DNA from: CAZVWJ01 sp964631325
Lineage (GTDB): Bacteria; T1Sed10-126
Direction of reading: 5' to 3'
Length of the DNA stretch: 64,000 nt
Assembly: GCA_964631325.1 (NCBI GenBank)
Contig: CAZVWJ010000011.1
Span: 1 to 64,000, forward strand
Below, piece by piece: positions 51,869 to 61,510 of the stretch (position 1 is its first letter; every line of letters starts with the position of its first letter). The notes below the pieces were generated by a model. The model had not been told where the DNA came from. It was given only the letters and a program-made list of their open reading frames with translations, and made no database searches. The position numbers and the translations under genes were made by a program.

Positions 51869-53593
51869 TTACTTTAGCGATTCTTTAAATACTTTCACTT
51901 GAAAATTTTCATTGTACTTTTGCCGGCTTATGTAATGATTTCGGACGTGCTTTAACGTTTTTTGTTTTAAGCAATGAGGTCCTTGAGCCGGGATGACAAC
52001 CCAGTTTCTTTTATTTTTTTCTTCAAATTTTCGGAGTTTTTGTAATTTTAATTTTTGGTTCGGACCGAGGGAGTAAAAGTTTATATTTGGAAATTTAGCC
52101 AGCAGGGGTGAAAGATTGCAGCAGGTTACAATTAAATGATTTTGGGAACGGACTTTTTTGTTCAATTTTTTAAAAGTTTTCCGGTAATTTGGTGGTTGAA
52201 ACCCCGGAAAAGTAGCTGCTCCTATATTTCCTGCCTGAATGTATTCCTGGGTTTTAAAATATGAATGAAGGGGGATGAATACAAAAGTTAATAAGAATAT
52301 TAAAAGCCCCAGAGTAGAGAAATTCATAGAAATTTTTCTGAAAAGCCGCCGCCCAGATTTCAAGATAACAAGGGCAATTACCGGGAGGATAAAACCCACG
52401 TATCTCACCTGTGGAAAACGACGCGTCAAAAAGATAAGCAGGATTAGGGGGATAAATATCAGAAACAGTAAAAATTTTTCTTTCATATTTTTTGTATGTA
52501 GAACTATGGCAACGCCCAGAGCGATTCCTCCTAGAGCATATCCCAGGTTTTCCTGAACAATGTAAACCAAATAAATAGGGTAAAAGGTGGTAAAAACACC
52601 ACTTTCTGTCTGTAATTGGTCAAGTGATAAGTAAATCAGCGTTCCGCTTACTAAAAAAAGGATGATAGACTTGATTATTAAATTATTGCTTAAATTAATG
52701 ATTTGTTTAGTGTCCAGGTTTTTAACGATGATTGCTATAATGAAGGCGGGAAGAGTTAGTAAAAATAGAAGTGGATGCAAATAATAAGATGACACTCCGC
52801 AAATAATTGTTAAATAAAAAATGGTGGATTTTTGAAGTTCACAGTGGACTGAAAGGCAATAAATGAAGCCCACTACAAAGCCTAAGAATAAAGTGGTGAA
52901 TGGTGCATACAGGCGTAGCCACCGGCTAATGGTAATACAGAACGGAGATATACAGACCCACAAGAATAAAAATACAATATTTAACCTGTGGAAATTAAGC
53001 TGTTTAGAAAGAAAATATAGTGGTACAAATATAAGTAGACCAAAGAGCAGGGAAACAATGCGACCGGCAAATAGATTTTTTCCAAAAATTTTCATACTTT
53101 GTGCTATCAGGTAAGTATGGGGCCAGCTCCTCAAATATTTTTCGCCCGGGATGTTTTTGAGAAAATCCCAGCGAACAAATTGACCGGTTTTAAGATAGCC
53201 TACGGCGGTTTCATATTGGTAAATTTCATCCAATCTGAAACCATAAGTTCCAAGATTAACATACCGGTTAATGCCTGCTAAAGCAATTATCCCGGTGAGA
53301 AGTAGTATGAAAGTAGTTCTTGAAATTTCAGGGAAAATTTTGTTGGGGGAGTGGGGGGTGGACATTTTTAATGATAAACCGATTAGAAAACCAGCAGGCA
53401 GGCTTGCAATAAGATAGTAACCGAGAGGGCCACCAAAAATAGTCAATAAGACGGGGGGGATAAGTGAAAAAAGGGCATATGGTTCTAATTTTTGGAGATA
53501 ATTTTTGCTAAAATAGAAACTGCAAAAATACCCAACAAGAAGGGAACCTGTTGAAGCGGTAGTAATTATCACAGCAGCGGTAGTTGGGCTCAT
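51869..53593 (-). CDS. GT-C (GT39-type) membrane glycosyltransferase
   Basis: The 574-residue protein has about twelve hydrophobic helices. Its first large loop reads GFRLDEIYQYETAVGYLKTG, with the catalytic-type Asp-Glu, followed by SWPHTYLIAQSMKIFGKNLF and GRIVSLLFGLLIFVPLYFL. It is the paralogue of the protein at 59153 (VDEMWQFKSAVGYLKTGEF). The soluble C-terminal region ends with a Cys-Cys pair and basic stretches. It lies alone on the minus strand between flippase and ligase. Donor is presumably a polyprenyl-phosphate sugar. Confidence 0.83.
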   Translation of the reverse strand: MSPTTAAVIITTASTGSLLVGYFCSFYFSKNYLQKLEPYALFSLIPPVLLTIFGGPLGYYLIASLPAGFLIGLSLKMSTPHSPNKIFPEISRTTFILLLTGIIALAGINRYVNLGTYGFRLDEIYQYETAVGYLKTGQFVRWDFLKNIPGEKYLRSWPHTYLIAQSMKIFGKNLFAGRIVSLLFGLLIFVPLYFLSKQLNFHRLNIVFLFLWVCISPFCITISRWLRLYAPFTTLFLGFVVGFIYCLSVHCELQKSTIFYLTIICGVSSYYLHPLLFLLTLPAFIIAIIVKNLDTKQIINLSNNLIIKSIILFLVSGTLIYLSLDQLQTESGVFTTFYPIYLVYIVQENLGYALGGIALGVAIVLHTKNMKEKFLLFLIFIPLILLIFLTRRFPQVRYVGFILPVIALVILKSGRRLFRKISMNFSTLGLLIFLLTFVFIPLHSYFKTQEYIQAGNIGAATFPGFQPPNYRKTFKKLNKKVRSQNHLIVTCCNLSPLLAKFPNINFYSLGPNQKLKLQKLRKFEEKNKRNWVVIPAQGPHCLKQKTLKHVRNHYISRQKYNENFQVKVFKESLK

Positions 53594-53728
53594 TTTTTCC
53601 AGAACTTTTCAGGATAATACAACTTTTTTCTGAATTTGATTTTAATTATATCGTAAGTAAATGAATAGAGTAGTGTTTAGTATGGTTGGTTAGATTTTAT
53701 CAGCTAAATCGTAAGAAGAGGAGTGCCA

Positions 53729-55006
53729 ATGAAACTGAAAAGATTTTATGGTTATGCGGTTCTTTTTCTTTATCTTATAGGGGGGATAACTCTTTACCAG
53801 ATTTCTCCTGTTGGAGTAGCTTTAAAACATTTAATTTTTTCTATGGGGCTACTCTTTTTATGGCGAGCGAATTTTTTAGATGGAGTATATTTTCGTTTTG
53901 AACCTCCACTTCTTCTGTTTTTTATTTTGTGGGGTTGGCTCTTATTAGTTTCTCTTTATAATGGTTTTATTGGGAGTGGCTGGTATTTTACATATTTTCG
54001 ACGAGCCGGATTAAAGGCATTTATATGGATTTTCGATAGGAATTTCTTCTGGGGGATATTATTTGTCCTGGGTATTTATTTAATAATTGAGACTGATCTT
54101 CGAGAAAATTTATCGGAATTTTTGTATTGGGGTTATATTTTAATTTTTACTTTTGGATTATTGTTTGGATATCTTTCGTATTTATTTCAATATCGCTGGC
54201 TGGACGGGAGAACATTCAGGATACTTTCCAACTGGCATACGATAACTTCCATTTTAATTAATTTGTTTTTGTTGTTTTGTCTGGCAGGAGTTATAGAATT
54301 TTCAAGTAAAGTTAAACAGGTTTTGCTTTTATTGATTTATTATGTTGGCTATTCTGCTGTAGTATTAACAACGTCTCGCGGCGGTATGGGAACGTTTTTT
54401 ATTGGCACAGGGTTGTTTTTAATGCTGTATCTATTCAAAAACTGTTCTTTCAAAAACTTGCTGTTATCTTTACTTTTACTGGCAATTTGCGTGGGAATAT
54501 TTTTTATTTTACCGGGTCCGGTGCAAAAAAGTTTAGGGGATGAGGTAAAAAAATCCAAAACAGCTCGTGTGCAGTCGGGCCGAGCCCGGAAGATTTGGCC
54601 CTGGGCTTTTGAAATGTTTTCTAATCGACCTTTTCTTGGCCACGCCCGGGGAACTTACTATTCTAACGTAAAAAACATTTATTCTCTCGCTGAAAGAGAA
54701 AGTAGAACTTTTACCGGCCAGGCTCATTCTGTCTTTCTGCAAATATTATACAATGGTGGTATTTTAGGGTTTGCGATTTTTGTAGTATTTTCTTTTATTA
54801 TTTTGAGAACCTCTCTCAAAAATTATTTTGAGAAACACCGGCAAAATATTTTTCACTTAGCTTTAGCCTGTACTTTCTTTTCTGTTTTTTGGGTGCACGG
54901 AATTGTCGAATCCGTAAATTTTGGTTACTTAGCTTTATTGATGAATTGGTTCTTAATAGCTGAGAGTTTTTCTGGGGAGAAAACCGGTTTTGAATACTCC
55001 CCTTAA
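53729..55006 (+). CDS. O-antigen ligase/polymerase-like membrane protein
   Basis: The 425-residue protein belongs to the Wzy/WaaL superfamily: about eleven helices and a large extracytoplasmic loop with RPFLGHARGTYYSNVKNIY and TGQAHSVFLQILYNGGILGF, where the H-x-x-x-L-Q-x-x-x-x-G pattern is the superfamily mark. It would polymerise repeat units or ligate the glycan. The choice between the two cannot be made by eye. GAGGAG lies 5 bases before ATG 53729. It sits between two GT-C genes, as expected in a surface-glycan locus. Confidence 0.85.
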   Translation: MKLKRFYGYAVLFLYLIGGITLYQISPVGVALKHLIFSMGLLFLWRANFLDGVYFRFEPPLLLFFILWGWLLLVSLYNGFIGSGWYFTYFRRAGLKAFIWIFDRNFFWGILFVLGIYLIIETDLRENLSEFLYWGYILIFTFGLLFGYLSYLFQYRWLDGRTFRILSNWHTITSILINLFLLFCLAGVIEFSSKVKQVLLLLIYYVGYSAVVLTTSRGGMGTFFIGTGLFLMLYLFKNCSFKNLLLSLLLLAICVGIFFILPGPVQKSLGDEVKKSKTARVQSGRARKIWPWAFEMFSNRPFLGHARGTYYSNVKNIYSLAERESRTFTGQAHSVFLQILYNGGILGFAIFVVFSFIILRTSLKNYFEKHRQNIFHLALACTFFSVFWVHGIVESVNFGYLALLMNWFLIAESFSGEKTGFEYSP

Positions 55007-55026
55007 TTTTTTCTACAAAGGGGTGG

Positions 55027-56658
55027 ATGGTCATTAGCTTGTCGGGAGACTATTATATTTTTCCCATTGGAGTTCTGATAGTTTTAATTTGGGCTCTATT
55101 TTTATTGCATCCCCTGGGGACTGGTTACAGAAGAGCTGTTGACCACGTGGATGTTTATCACCATACGTGGAATTTATGGTGGGGGTATTATTCTATCTGG
55201 GAGCTATTTCAGAACCCTTATTTCACAAATTATAACGGTTATCCGGTAACTATCCCCCTGTATTTTCATCAACTTATTTTACCGCTCGGTTTTTTGTCAG
55301 CGCCCCTGTTCTGGATTGGCTTAAATTCCAGCCAGGTTTTATTATTCTGGCAGTATCTATTTTTATTTGTGGGTTACGTGGGAATGTATTGGTTAATTAG
55401 ATATTTTGGGGGGACTGGCTGGGGCGCATTGGCCGCCGGTATTTATTTTAGTTTTAGCCCTATTGTCTGGCAGGATTTTTCTCGGCCAGATGCGCTCTCA
55501 TTTTTAATCTTCCCCTGGTTTTTCTTAACTCTTTACTGAGCTAACGAGGGATCCTGGTGGAAAACTTTAGTGCCCGTCTTGATTGTTCTGTATATTTTCT
55601 TGATGAACCCTTATTTTGGAGTTAGTTGTGTAGTTCTCTGGCTTCTGGCGCTCCCTTTTTATCGACAATTAGAGCTTAAATTTAGCCGGCTGCTTAGCTG
55701 TGGAATTCTTGCATTATTATTAAGTAGTTTTCAGTGGCTTCCCCGGATGCTTCACAGTGAACTCCATTCGCCAACAAGATTGGCTCTTGTCAAGGCCTTT
55801 TCGGCGGATTTGAGCACCTGGTTTTTACCGACGGTTCAGCTTTGGTGGCTGCCGGAAAGTTGGACCTGGTGGGCTGATTTATGGTCTTCCACTATTCCTG
55901 ACCTTTATCTGAGCTGGGTGGTTATAGGGATTGTAAGTTTAACATTTACGCAATTACCTCGAAAGAAATATTGGTTTTTGTTAGCTGGCGGAGTGTTTTT
56001 AATTATGGCGTCGGGACCTTCTTTAATTGTTTTCGGGCGTGAATTTTTATCGGATTTATTACCGCTGGGCCTGGGAATTAGAATTTGGCCGGGACTAAAA
56101 GCGCTGCGAGTTCCAAGCCGGTTCGGGTATTTTGTTGTCCTGTTTCTGGCCATAGGTTTGGGGAAGAGTTTACCGGCCCGGAAATTAACCGGGTTGGCTG
56201 TAATTATCCTTCTTGTTTTGGAATTAGGAAGGCCCCCTCTTGCCGCCAGAAAACTTCCGTCACCGCAAACTTTTGATCGGGTTCGGGAAAATATAAAGGC
56301 TCCCGCCCTGGTCCCTGTTCCACTTACGGATTGGCCGACGGAGGTTCAATATGGCCAGACAATTCATCGAAAAAAACTTGCTGTTAGCGGTCTCTCTTAT
56401 GGGATACCTCCACTGTGGAAACGAATTTCACGGAATCCTGTATTAGATGCAATTTATAATTACAAGCCTCTTCCGCAAATTGGCTGGCAGGAATTACGGC
56501 GAGAAAAATTTGGTGGAATAATTGTTCATCGTAAGTTTTTTGAACGTGTTTCTGGTGATATATTAAAACAATGGTTAAAAACGTTTAGAACGAAATTTGG
56601 TCCGCCGGTAATTTCAACCTCCCGAATTATTTTATTTAAATTTCAGAAAAATTCTTGA
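55027..56658 (+). pseudogene. Multi-spanning GT-C-like protein gene broken by an in-frame TGA
   Basis: Two frames in the same phase (55027-55539 and 55570-56658) make one 540-codon gene, closely similar to its tandem neighbour at 56737. Shared blocks are YHHTWNLWWGYYSIWELFQ, PLYFHQLILPLGFLSAPLF, and GLSYGIPPLWKRISRNPVLD. The only break is TGA 55537-55539, after FFLTLY; it faces Trp in the intact neighbour. Base composition is more AT-rich than the neighbour. The rest is undamaged, so inactivation is recent, or the stop is read through. About eleven membrane segments were expected. Confidence 0.8.
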
Positions 56659-56736
56659 ATATTTTTTTGGTAGACGGCCAATTTATAGAGTTTTAATTTC
56701 ACAAGGATCATTCAGATTTTGAGGTAAAGTAAATAT

Positions 56737-58350
56737 ATGCAGTTAAACAGTGAACAGTTCATTTTTATTGGCGGCCTTGTTTTAATTGGTATCTGGGCCT
56801 TCTTTTTACTGTACCCGGTCGGTTCTGGATATCGTAAAACCGTGGCTAACGGTGACGCTTACCACCACATGTGGAACTTGTGGTGGGGGTATTACTCCGT
56901 TTATGTCCTCCACCAGAGCCCTTATACTACCGATTATAACGGCTTCCCCGAGACACTTCCGCTTTACTTTCATCAGCTCATCTTACCGCTGGGAGTTCTC
57001 TCCGCTCCCTTCTTCCTGGTTGGTTTAACTGCCGGCCAGGTCCTGTTGTTCTGGCTCTATTTTCTTTTCTTGGCCGGGTACGTGGGAATGTATCTATTAA
57101 TTCGCTACCTCGGCGGTACCCGCTGGGGCGCCCTGGCCGCCGGAATTTACCTCTGTCTCAGTCCGCTGGCCTGGCAGAACCTTCCGCGGCCCGACTCCCT
57201 CTCCTATCTGCTGTTTGGCTGGCTTCTGCTGGCCGTGCTCTGGTCCCGGACGGGCAGTTTATGGCGCTTGTTAGCGCCGGTCGGGCTGGGCATCTATGTT
57301 GTGTTAATTAGCCCTTATTTCGGGGCCGGGTTTATCTTGCTCTGGTTACTGGCTCTTCCCTGGTACGAGCGGTTAAATTTGAATGTAAAACGGCTGGCTC
57401 TTTTGGTCCCGCTCGTTTTGTTGGGCAGTAGTTTCCAGTGGCTGCCGCAATTATTCCACAGTGATTTGCATCGCCCGGTCCGGCTGGGAATAGTTAAAGC
57501 TTTTTCAGCCGACCTGAGCGCCTGGTTTTTGCCGCCTGCGGCCCTCTGGTGGCTGCCGTCGAAAAGCGCCTGGTGGAGCCGGTTGTGGCCGGCGACCGAG
57601 CCTTCGCTTTACCTGGGCTGGTTTGCTCTCGGCGTGGTAATTTTAGCCTGGCCCCGGCTGGGCCGAAAGAAATACTGGTTTTTGGCGGTTGGAATTATCT
57701 TTTTTCTCATTGCGCTTGGCCCCGCGCTTATGATTTTTGGGAAGGAAATTATTCCCGGCCTCCTGCCGTTTGGCTGGGGGCTTAAAATCTGGTCCGGGCT
57801 GAAAGCTTTTCGTGCTCCCCTGCGGTTTGGTTATTTTGTCGTGTTCTTTTTGGCCCTCGGCCTCGGCAAAAGTTTGCCGGCCAGGCGGTTAGCCGGGCTG
57901 GCGGTGGTGGGTCTGATTGGGCTGGAGTTAATTCGGCCGCCGGTCGCCACCCGGCCGCTCCCGCAGTTTAAAAACTTGCGGGCAGTCAAGAAACAGATCG
58001 AAGCTCCCGCTTTAATTCCCGTGCCCCTCACCGACTGGCCCTCGGAAGTGCAATACGGCCAGACGATCCACCACAAGAAGCTGGCAGTCGAGGGGCTGTC
58101 TTACGGGATCCCGCCGCTCTGGCGGCGGATTTCCCGCAACCCGGTCCTTGACGCGCTGTATAACTATCGACCGCTCCCGGGGAAGGGGTGGTCAGAACTG
58201 CGGGCGGAGGGATTTGGGGGGATTATAGTCCATCACAAGGTTTTTGGTGCTAAGAAACGAAAAATTCTCAATCGTTGGCTGAAAAAGTTTGAACAGAAAT
58301 TTGGCTCCCCGGTAATTTCCGGTCCGCGGCTTATGGTGTTTGAATTTTGA
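56737..58350 (+). CDS. Multi-spanning GT-C-like membrane protein
   Basis: This 537-residue protein has about eleven hydrophobic segments and the same plan as its broken neighbour: TVANGDAYHHMWNLWWGYYS early, LPLYFHQLILPLGVLSAPFF, GRPPVA-like ELIRPPVATRPLP before the soluble C-terminal part, and SYGIPPLWRRISRNPVLDAL near the end. The first loop lacks a clear Asp-Glu but has NGDAYHH. I call it GT-C-like from topology and context; the reaction is not known. ATG 56737 has GAGGT about 12 bases upstream. The convergent NAT-like gene ends directly after it. Confidence 0.75.
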   Translation: MQLNSEQFIFIGGLVLIGIWAFFLLYPVGSGYRKTVANGDAYHHMWNLWWGYYSVYVLHQSPYTTDYNGFPETLPLYFHQLILPLGVLSAPFFLVGLTAGQVLLFWLYFLFLAGYVGMYLLIRYLGGTRWGALAAGIYLCLSPLAWQNLPRPDSLSYLLFGWLLLAVLWSRTGSLWRLLAPVGLGIYVVLISPYFGAGFILLWLLALPWYERLNLNVKRLALLVPLVLLGSSFQWLPQLFHSDLHRPVRLGIVKAFSADLSAWFLPPAALWWLPSKSAWWSRLWPATEPSLYLGWFALGVVILAWPRLGRKKYWFLAVGIIFFLIALGPALMIFGKEIIPGLLPFGWGLKIWSGLKAFRAPLRFGYFVVFFLALGLGKSLPARRLAGLAVVGLIGLELIRPPVATRPLPQFKNLRAVKKQIEAPALIPVPLTDWPSEVQYGQTIHHKKLAVEGLSYGIPPLWRRISRNPVLDALYNYRPLPGKGWSELRAEGFGGIIVHHKVFGAKKRKILNRWLKKFEQKFGSPVISGPRLMVFEF

Positions 58351-59055
58351 TCAGCCGGCGGAGCTGAGCGAAAGATCCCATTCCTCCATTAAGTCGGGAT
58401 CGACCCGGAACAGCCGGGCGAGGTAGCGGTCAATCTCTATCTCCGGGGGCGGAGAAATCTCCCGGCGTTCATTACGGGTTACTGACTCCAGGCGTCCGTT
58501 AAGATAGCAGAGCATATCATTTGACCGCAGGCGGGTCAGGCAGACGGAATCCATTACGGTGTACCAGTTGAACGAATCCAGCCAGGCCTCCTCAAACCGC
58601 TCGCGGCCCACCGGCTCGCAGTTGAGGGTGTAACGCCAGGTCCGCTGGTTTTTGCGTTCGGTTTCGAGCTTAATTCGATCCGGCCCTTCCGGAAACAGGT
58701 GCAGAATATTGTGCTGGCGGACCAGGGCGATGTGTTTTTTCAAATTTAGCGGCAGGGGCCGGTAGCAGAGATAGCCGGGATCGATAAATACACCCCGCTC
58801 GGGGAAACCGAGCACGCAGTGGCGGACGGGACCGTCGGGACGGTCGCCCAGGTAGTAGCGGGGCGTTAGGCCCATTTTTTCCGCCCGGTAGGCACCGAGA
58901 TTAACCAGGGAAAAACAGGTGCCGCCGGCCCCGAACTGTTTGCGTTCTTCGGCGACCACGTCGACGTCACGTGGTTTCATTTTCTGCCGCTTACTAAGGT
59001 TCTCGTAAGGAAATTGTTCCAGCCATTGGCCGAGCTGAATAATTTTTTGTTGCAT
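58351..59055 (-). CDS. Arylamine N-acetyltransferase-like protein
   Basis: The 234-residue protein has the catalytic-triad layout of NAT enzymes: Cys47 in FGAGGTCFSLVNL, His79 in PVRHCVLGF and Asp92 in FIDPGYLCYRP. NATs transfer acetyl or other acyl groups from CoA to amines; the fold is close to transglutaminases. Sequence outside the triad is divergent and the C-terminal region (RLESVTRNERREISPPPEI) is not one I recognise. Lying in a glycan cluster, it may acylate an amino sugar, which is inference. The ATG is at 59053-59055. Confidence 0.72.
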   Translation of the reverse strand: MQQKIIQLGQWLEQFPYENLSKRQKMKPRDVDVVAEERKQFGAGGTCFSLVNLGAYRAEKMGLTPRYYLGDRPDGPVRHCVLGFPERGVFIDPGYLCYRPLPLNLKKHIALVRQHNILHLFPEGPDRIKLETERKNQRTWRYTLNCEPVGRERFEEAWLDSFNWYTVMDSVCLTRLRSNDMLCYLNGRLESVTRNERREISPPPEIEIDRYLARLFRVDPDLMEEWDLSLSSAG

Positions 59056-59152
59056 TTAACAGGATCACTCGGGAGAAAAAATCATAAGAGTAATTAAAGT
59101 TTATCATATGGATGTTGACTGAAATATGCTCGAATAAATAACGGATATTGGA

Positions 59153-60907
59153 TTGATCGAAGTGAATTTGTTAGAACAATTTTTATTTATTTGGACAAGT
59201 GGATTTTTTGTCCTGGTGGGAACTTCTGGATTTTTGCGTTTTAGCTCGTTCAGGCTAAATTCTACAGGTTGGCTTGCAAAATTAATTGTCTGTCTTATCG
59301 CAGGCCGGTTCTTCCTCTGGATAATTTATCCAAACCTGGGTTTGCTCTGGGTGGGGGCGATTCTGACGGGATTATTACTTGGAATTTCATTGGACGTTAA
59401 CCATCAAAAATCACCCGTCGATGCCCAGGGATTTTCCAATTGGCTGTATCTCGTTTTGTTATCTGCTATTTTGGTTGTCGCATTTATTCTCCGTTTTTAC
59501 CGGTTGGAACTCGGGAATATCCTCGTTGATGAAATGTGGCAGTTTAAATCAGCAGTTGGTTATTTAAAGACCGGTGAATTCCGCTTCTGGGATTTTTTTT
59601 ACCAGCGTGCGGGCAACCTTTATCGACGGGCCTGGCTTTATACCTGGCAGGTTGCTCGATTGTTGAAAATTGGTGGGGTTTCCTTATTCACGGCTCGTTT
59701 AGTTTCTATTTTTTGGGGGCTTCTTTTGTTTTTGCCCCTCTACTGGCTCGCAAAAGAACTTGGTTTGTCCCGGCTTCGAATTCTCCTGGTGTTTTTCCTG
59801 GCTGCTATTAGCCCGTATTTTATTACTATTTCTCGTTGGGTCCGTTTTTACAGCATGTTTACCGTTTGTTATACCGGCTTGATTGTCTCTTCCTGGCGCT
59901 TGCTCCAATTCCGAGAAAGAAAAGAATTTTTTAGCTGGGGAAGTATTAGTCTTTTGCTGTTAGTTATTTCGCTTCACCTGAATTACTTAACATTACTCTT
60001 TCCCATTGCTCTGGCAGGGTGGTATGTTACGAGGCCCGAATTTTGGCATAATGGATTTAAAAATCGTCAAATATTCATCTTCATTGGAATTGTTATTATT
60101 TTCCTCTGTGCCGTTATCATAGCCCTTATGTGGATGCCCGCGGAGAAGTGGAGTGAGGTGGGACAGTGGAAATTTCAAAATGTGTTTTACGGGTTCGCTT
60201 TAACCCGGGAAATATTTAGCTGGTTTCTGGGTGGGGCATTTTTTGGGTACGCAATTATTTGGTTCTGGCGGCGAAATTCTGTTTCCAGGTACTGTTTATG
60301 GATGCTGGTGTTACCCCTGGGCTGTTTGCTGTTTTCCAGTCGAAGCATTCCCCAGGTTCGCTACGCAGGATTTTTATTTCCACTGTGGTTACTGGTAGCG
60401 GTGCCGGCTGTTTTTAATCTTGGCCATGAAGTATTTCACCGTCATAATATACTAAAAAAATTGTTTGTGATTGTAGTGTTAATTGGTTTTCCCACTTACC
60501 GGTTTGCCGGTAATTTGTCCCTGGTCTGGCAGGGCCATAATGGTTTTGTTGCCTCTCCCCAGGATAAGTCTACACCTTATCGAAAAGTGGCCGGCCGGTT
60601 GTTAAAAATATTAGATAAGCAAAAGCACATTTTTGTGCTGGATTTCCCCTCTTATGTGGCCGTTAACTTTAAAAACAGCCAGCACCGGGTATATTTTCGT
60701 TCGACCTTTGAGGAACGGGTGAGAAAGGAATACCTGAATCATTTGCGGCAAAAACCGGGCAAATTATTGGTTTTAAAGTCAACTGTTTACCGAAAACCAT
60801 TTTCGCGTTCTGCCCGGCGAGTTTTTCGGAAAAATTTCAAGCAGTTGTCGTGTCCGCCTGATTTACAAGGAAGAGGAATTAAATTATTTATAGAGAAAAA
60901 ACAGTGA
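59153..60907 (+). CDS. GT-C (GT39-type) membrane glycosyltransferase
   Basis: The 584-residue protein has about twelve hydrophobic helices; the first large loop reads NILVDEMWQFKSAVGYLKTG with the acidic pair, then RRAWLYTWQVARLL and TARLVSIFWGLLLFLPLYWL. It is the paralogue of the minus-strand gene at 51869. The soluble C-terminal part has RHRV-like (SQHRVYFRSTFEERV) basic-aromatic segments. The start is uncertain: TTG 59153 or GTG 59162, neither with a strong ribosome-binding site. A sugar donor cannot be named. Confidence 0.82.
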   Translation: MIEVNLLEQFLFIWTSGFFVLVGTSGFLRFSSFRLNSTGWLAKLIVCLIAGRFFLWIIYPNLGLLWVGAILTGLLLGISLDVNHQKSPVDAQGFSNWLYLVLLSAILVVAFILRFYRLELGNILVDEMWQFKSAVGYLKTGEFRFWDFFYQRAGNLYRRAWLYTWQVARLLKIGGVSLFTARLVSIFWGLLLFLPLYWLAKELGLSRLRILLVFFLAAISPYFITISRWVRFYSMFTVCYTGLIVSSWRLLQFRERKEFFSWGSISLLLLVISLHLNYLTLLFPIALAGWYVTRPEFWHNGFKNRQIFIFIGIVIIFLCAVIIALMWMPAEKWSEVGQWKFQNVFYGFALTREIFSWFLGGAFFGYAIIWFWRRNSVSRYCLWMLVLPLGCLLFSSRSIPQVRYAGFLFPLWLLVAVPAVFNLGHEVFHRHNILKKLFVIVVLIGFPTYRFAGNLSLVWQGHNGFVASPQDKSTPYRKVAGRLLKILDKQKHIFVLDFPSYVAVNFKNSQHRVYFRSTFEERVRKEYLNHLRQKPGKLLVLKSTVYRKPFSRSARRVFRKNFKQLSCPPDLQGRGIKLFIEKKQ

Positions 60908-61510
60908 TAGAAAATTCTAAAAAGACTATGGTTCTTATTTTTTGATGTTCACCATTTCAGTAATTTTAGAAAAATTGTAAAAACAGTTACAAGGGGGCAT
61001 AAATGTCGTAAATAAAGTATTCACGTAAAATTGATTTTTCGCAGCGATCAATCGGTTCTGGGCTATAAAAATATTTGGAGATGGGATCCGTTCTCTACCT
61101 GGTGATTATACTTAAAAACGGTGAGAGATTTGTTACTGGTAGGTGAAAATGTTACCAAAAAAAATGATTTGGTTTGTTCATCAACAGCCGGTTAAACCGA
61201 ATCAGGTTTGCCCCCTGGCAAGTTCTGGAGTTATTATACTGATTCAAGCTAGCCCAAATCATGCATTAAATTTTCTATTCAATGCATGATTTATCCTTAC
61301 GGGACAGCTGTAAAGTGCTAAGAAACAAATAATTCAAGTTGTAATTCGCAATTCAAAATTACAGGGTGTACTCGTGATTCGATATCATTTTGTTTGACGG
61401 TTGTCTCCCGGACAAAGTATGCTCGTCTGATTTTTGTCGCGCATACTTCGGGTGAGACTAATTGACCGCTACATTGCTTGAGGGTGCCGGCCTAATAGGA
61501 GATGAAACAA
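60908..61510. other. Gene-free stretch with hairpin and a short remnant frame
   Basis: This 603-base gap holds no complete gene. A 46-codon frame from ATG 61149 (KMIWFVHQQPVKPNQ) resembles the N-terminus of soluble glycosyltransferases that begin K-I-W-F-I-(H/N)-Q; it stops at 61289 and may be a remnant. A hairpin with a 12-bp stem (AAATCATGCATT, 61256-61267, with 61281-61292) overlaps its end. I see no promoter I trust. Confidence 0.45.

Noticed and set aside
55537..55539. Reassignment of TGA to Trp in this genome
   Set aside because: TGA is used as the normal stop of nifS, nadA, mnmA, cas8b and others, often overlapping the next start, so it must be a real stop codon here.
61149..61289. 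46-codon frame like the start of a soluble glycosyltransferase
   Set aside because: Homology rests on about ten residues and the frame ends in a hairpin; not enough for a gene call.
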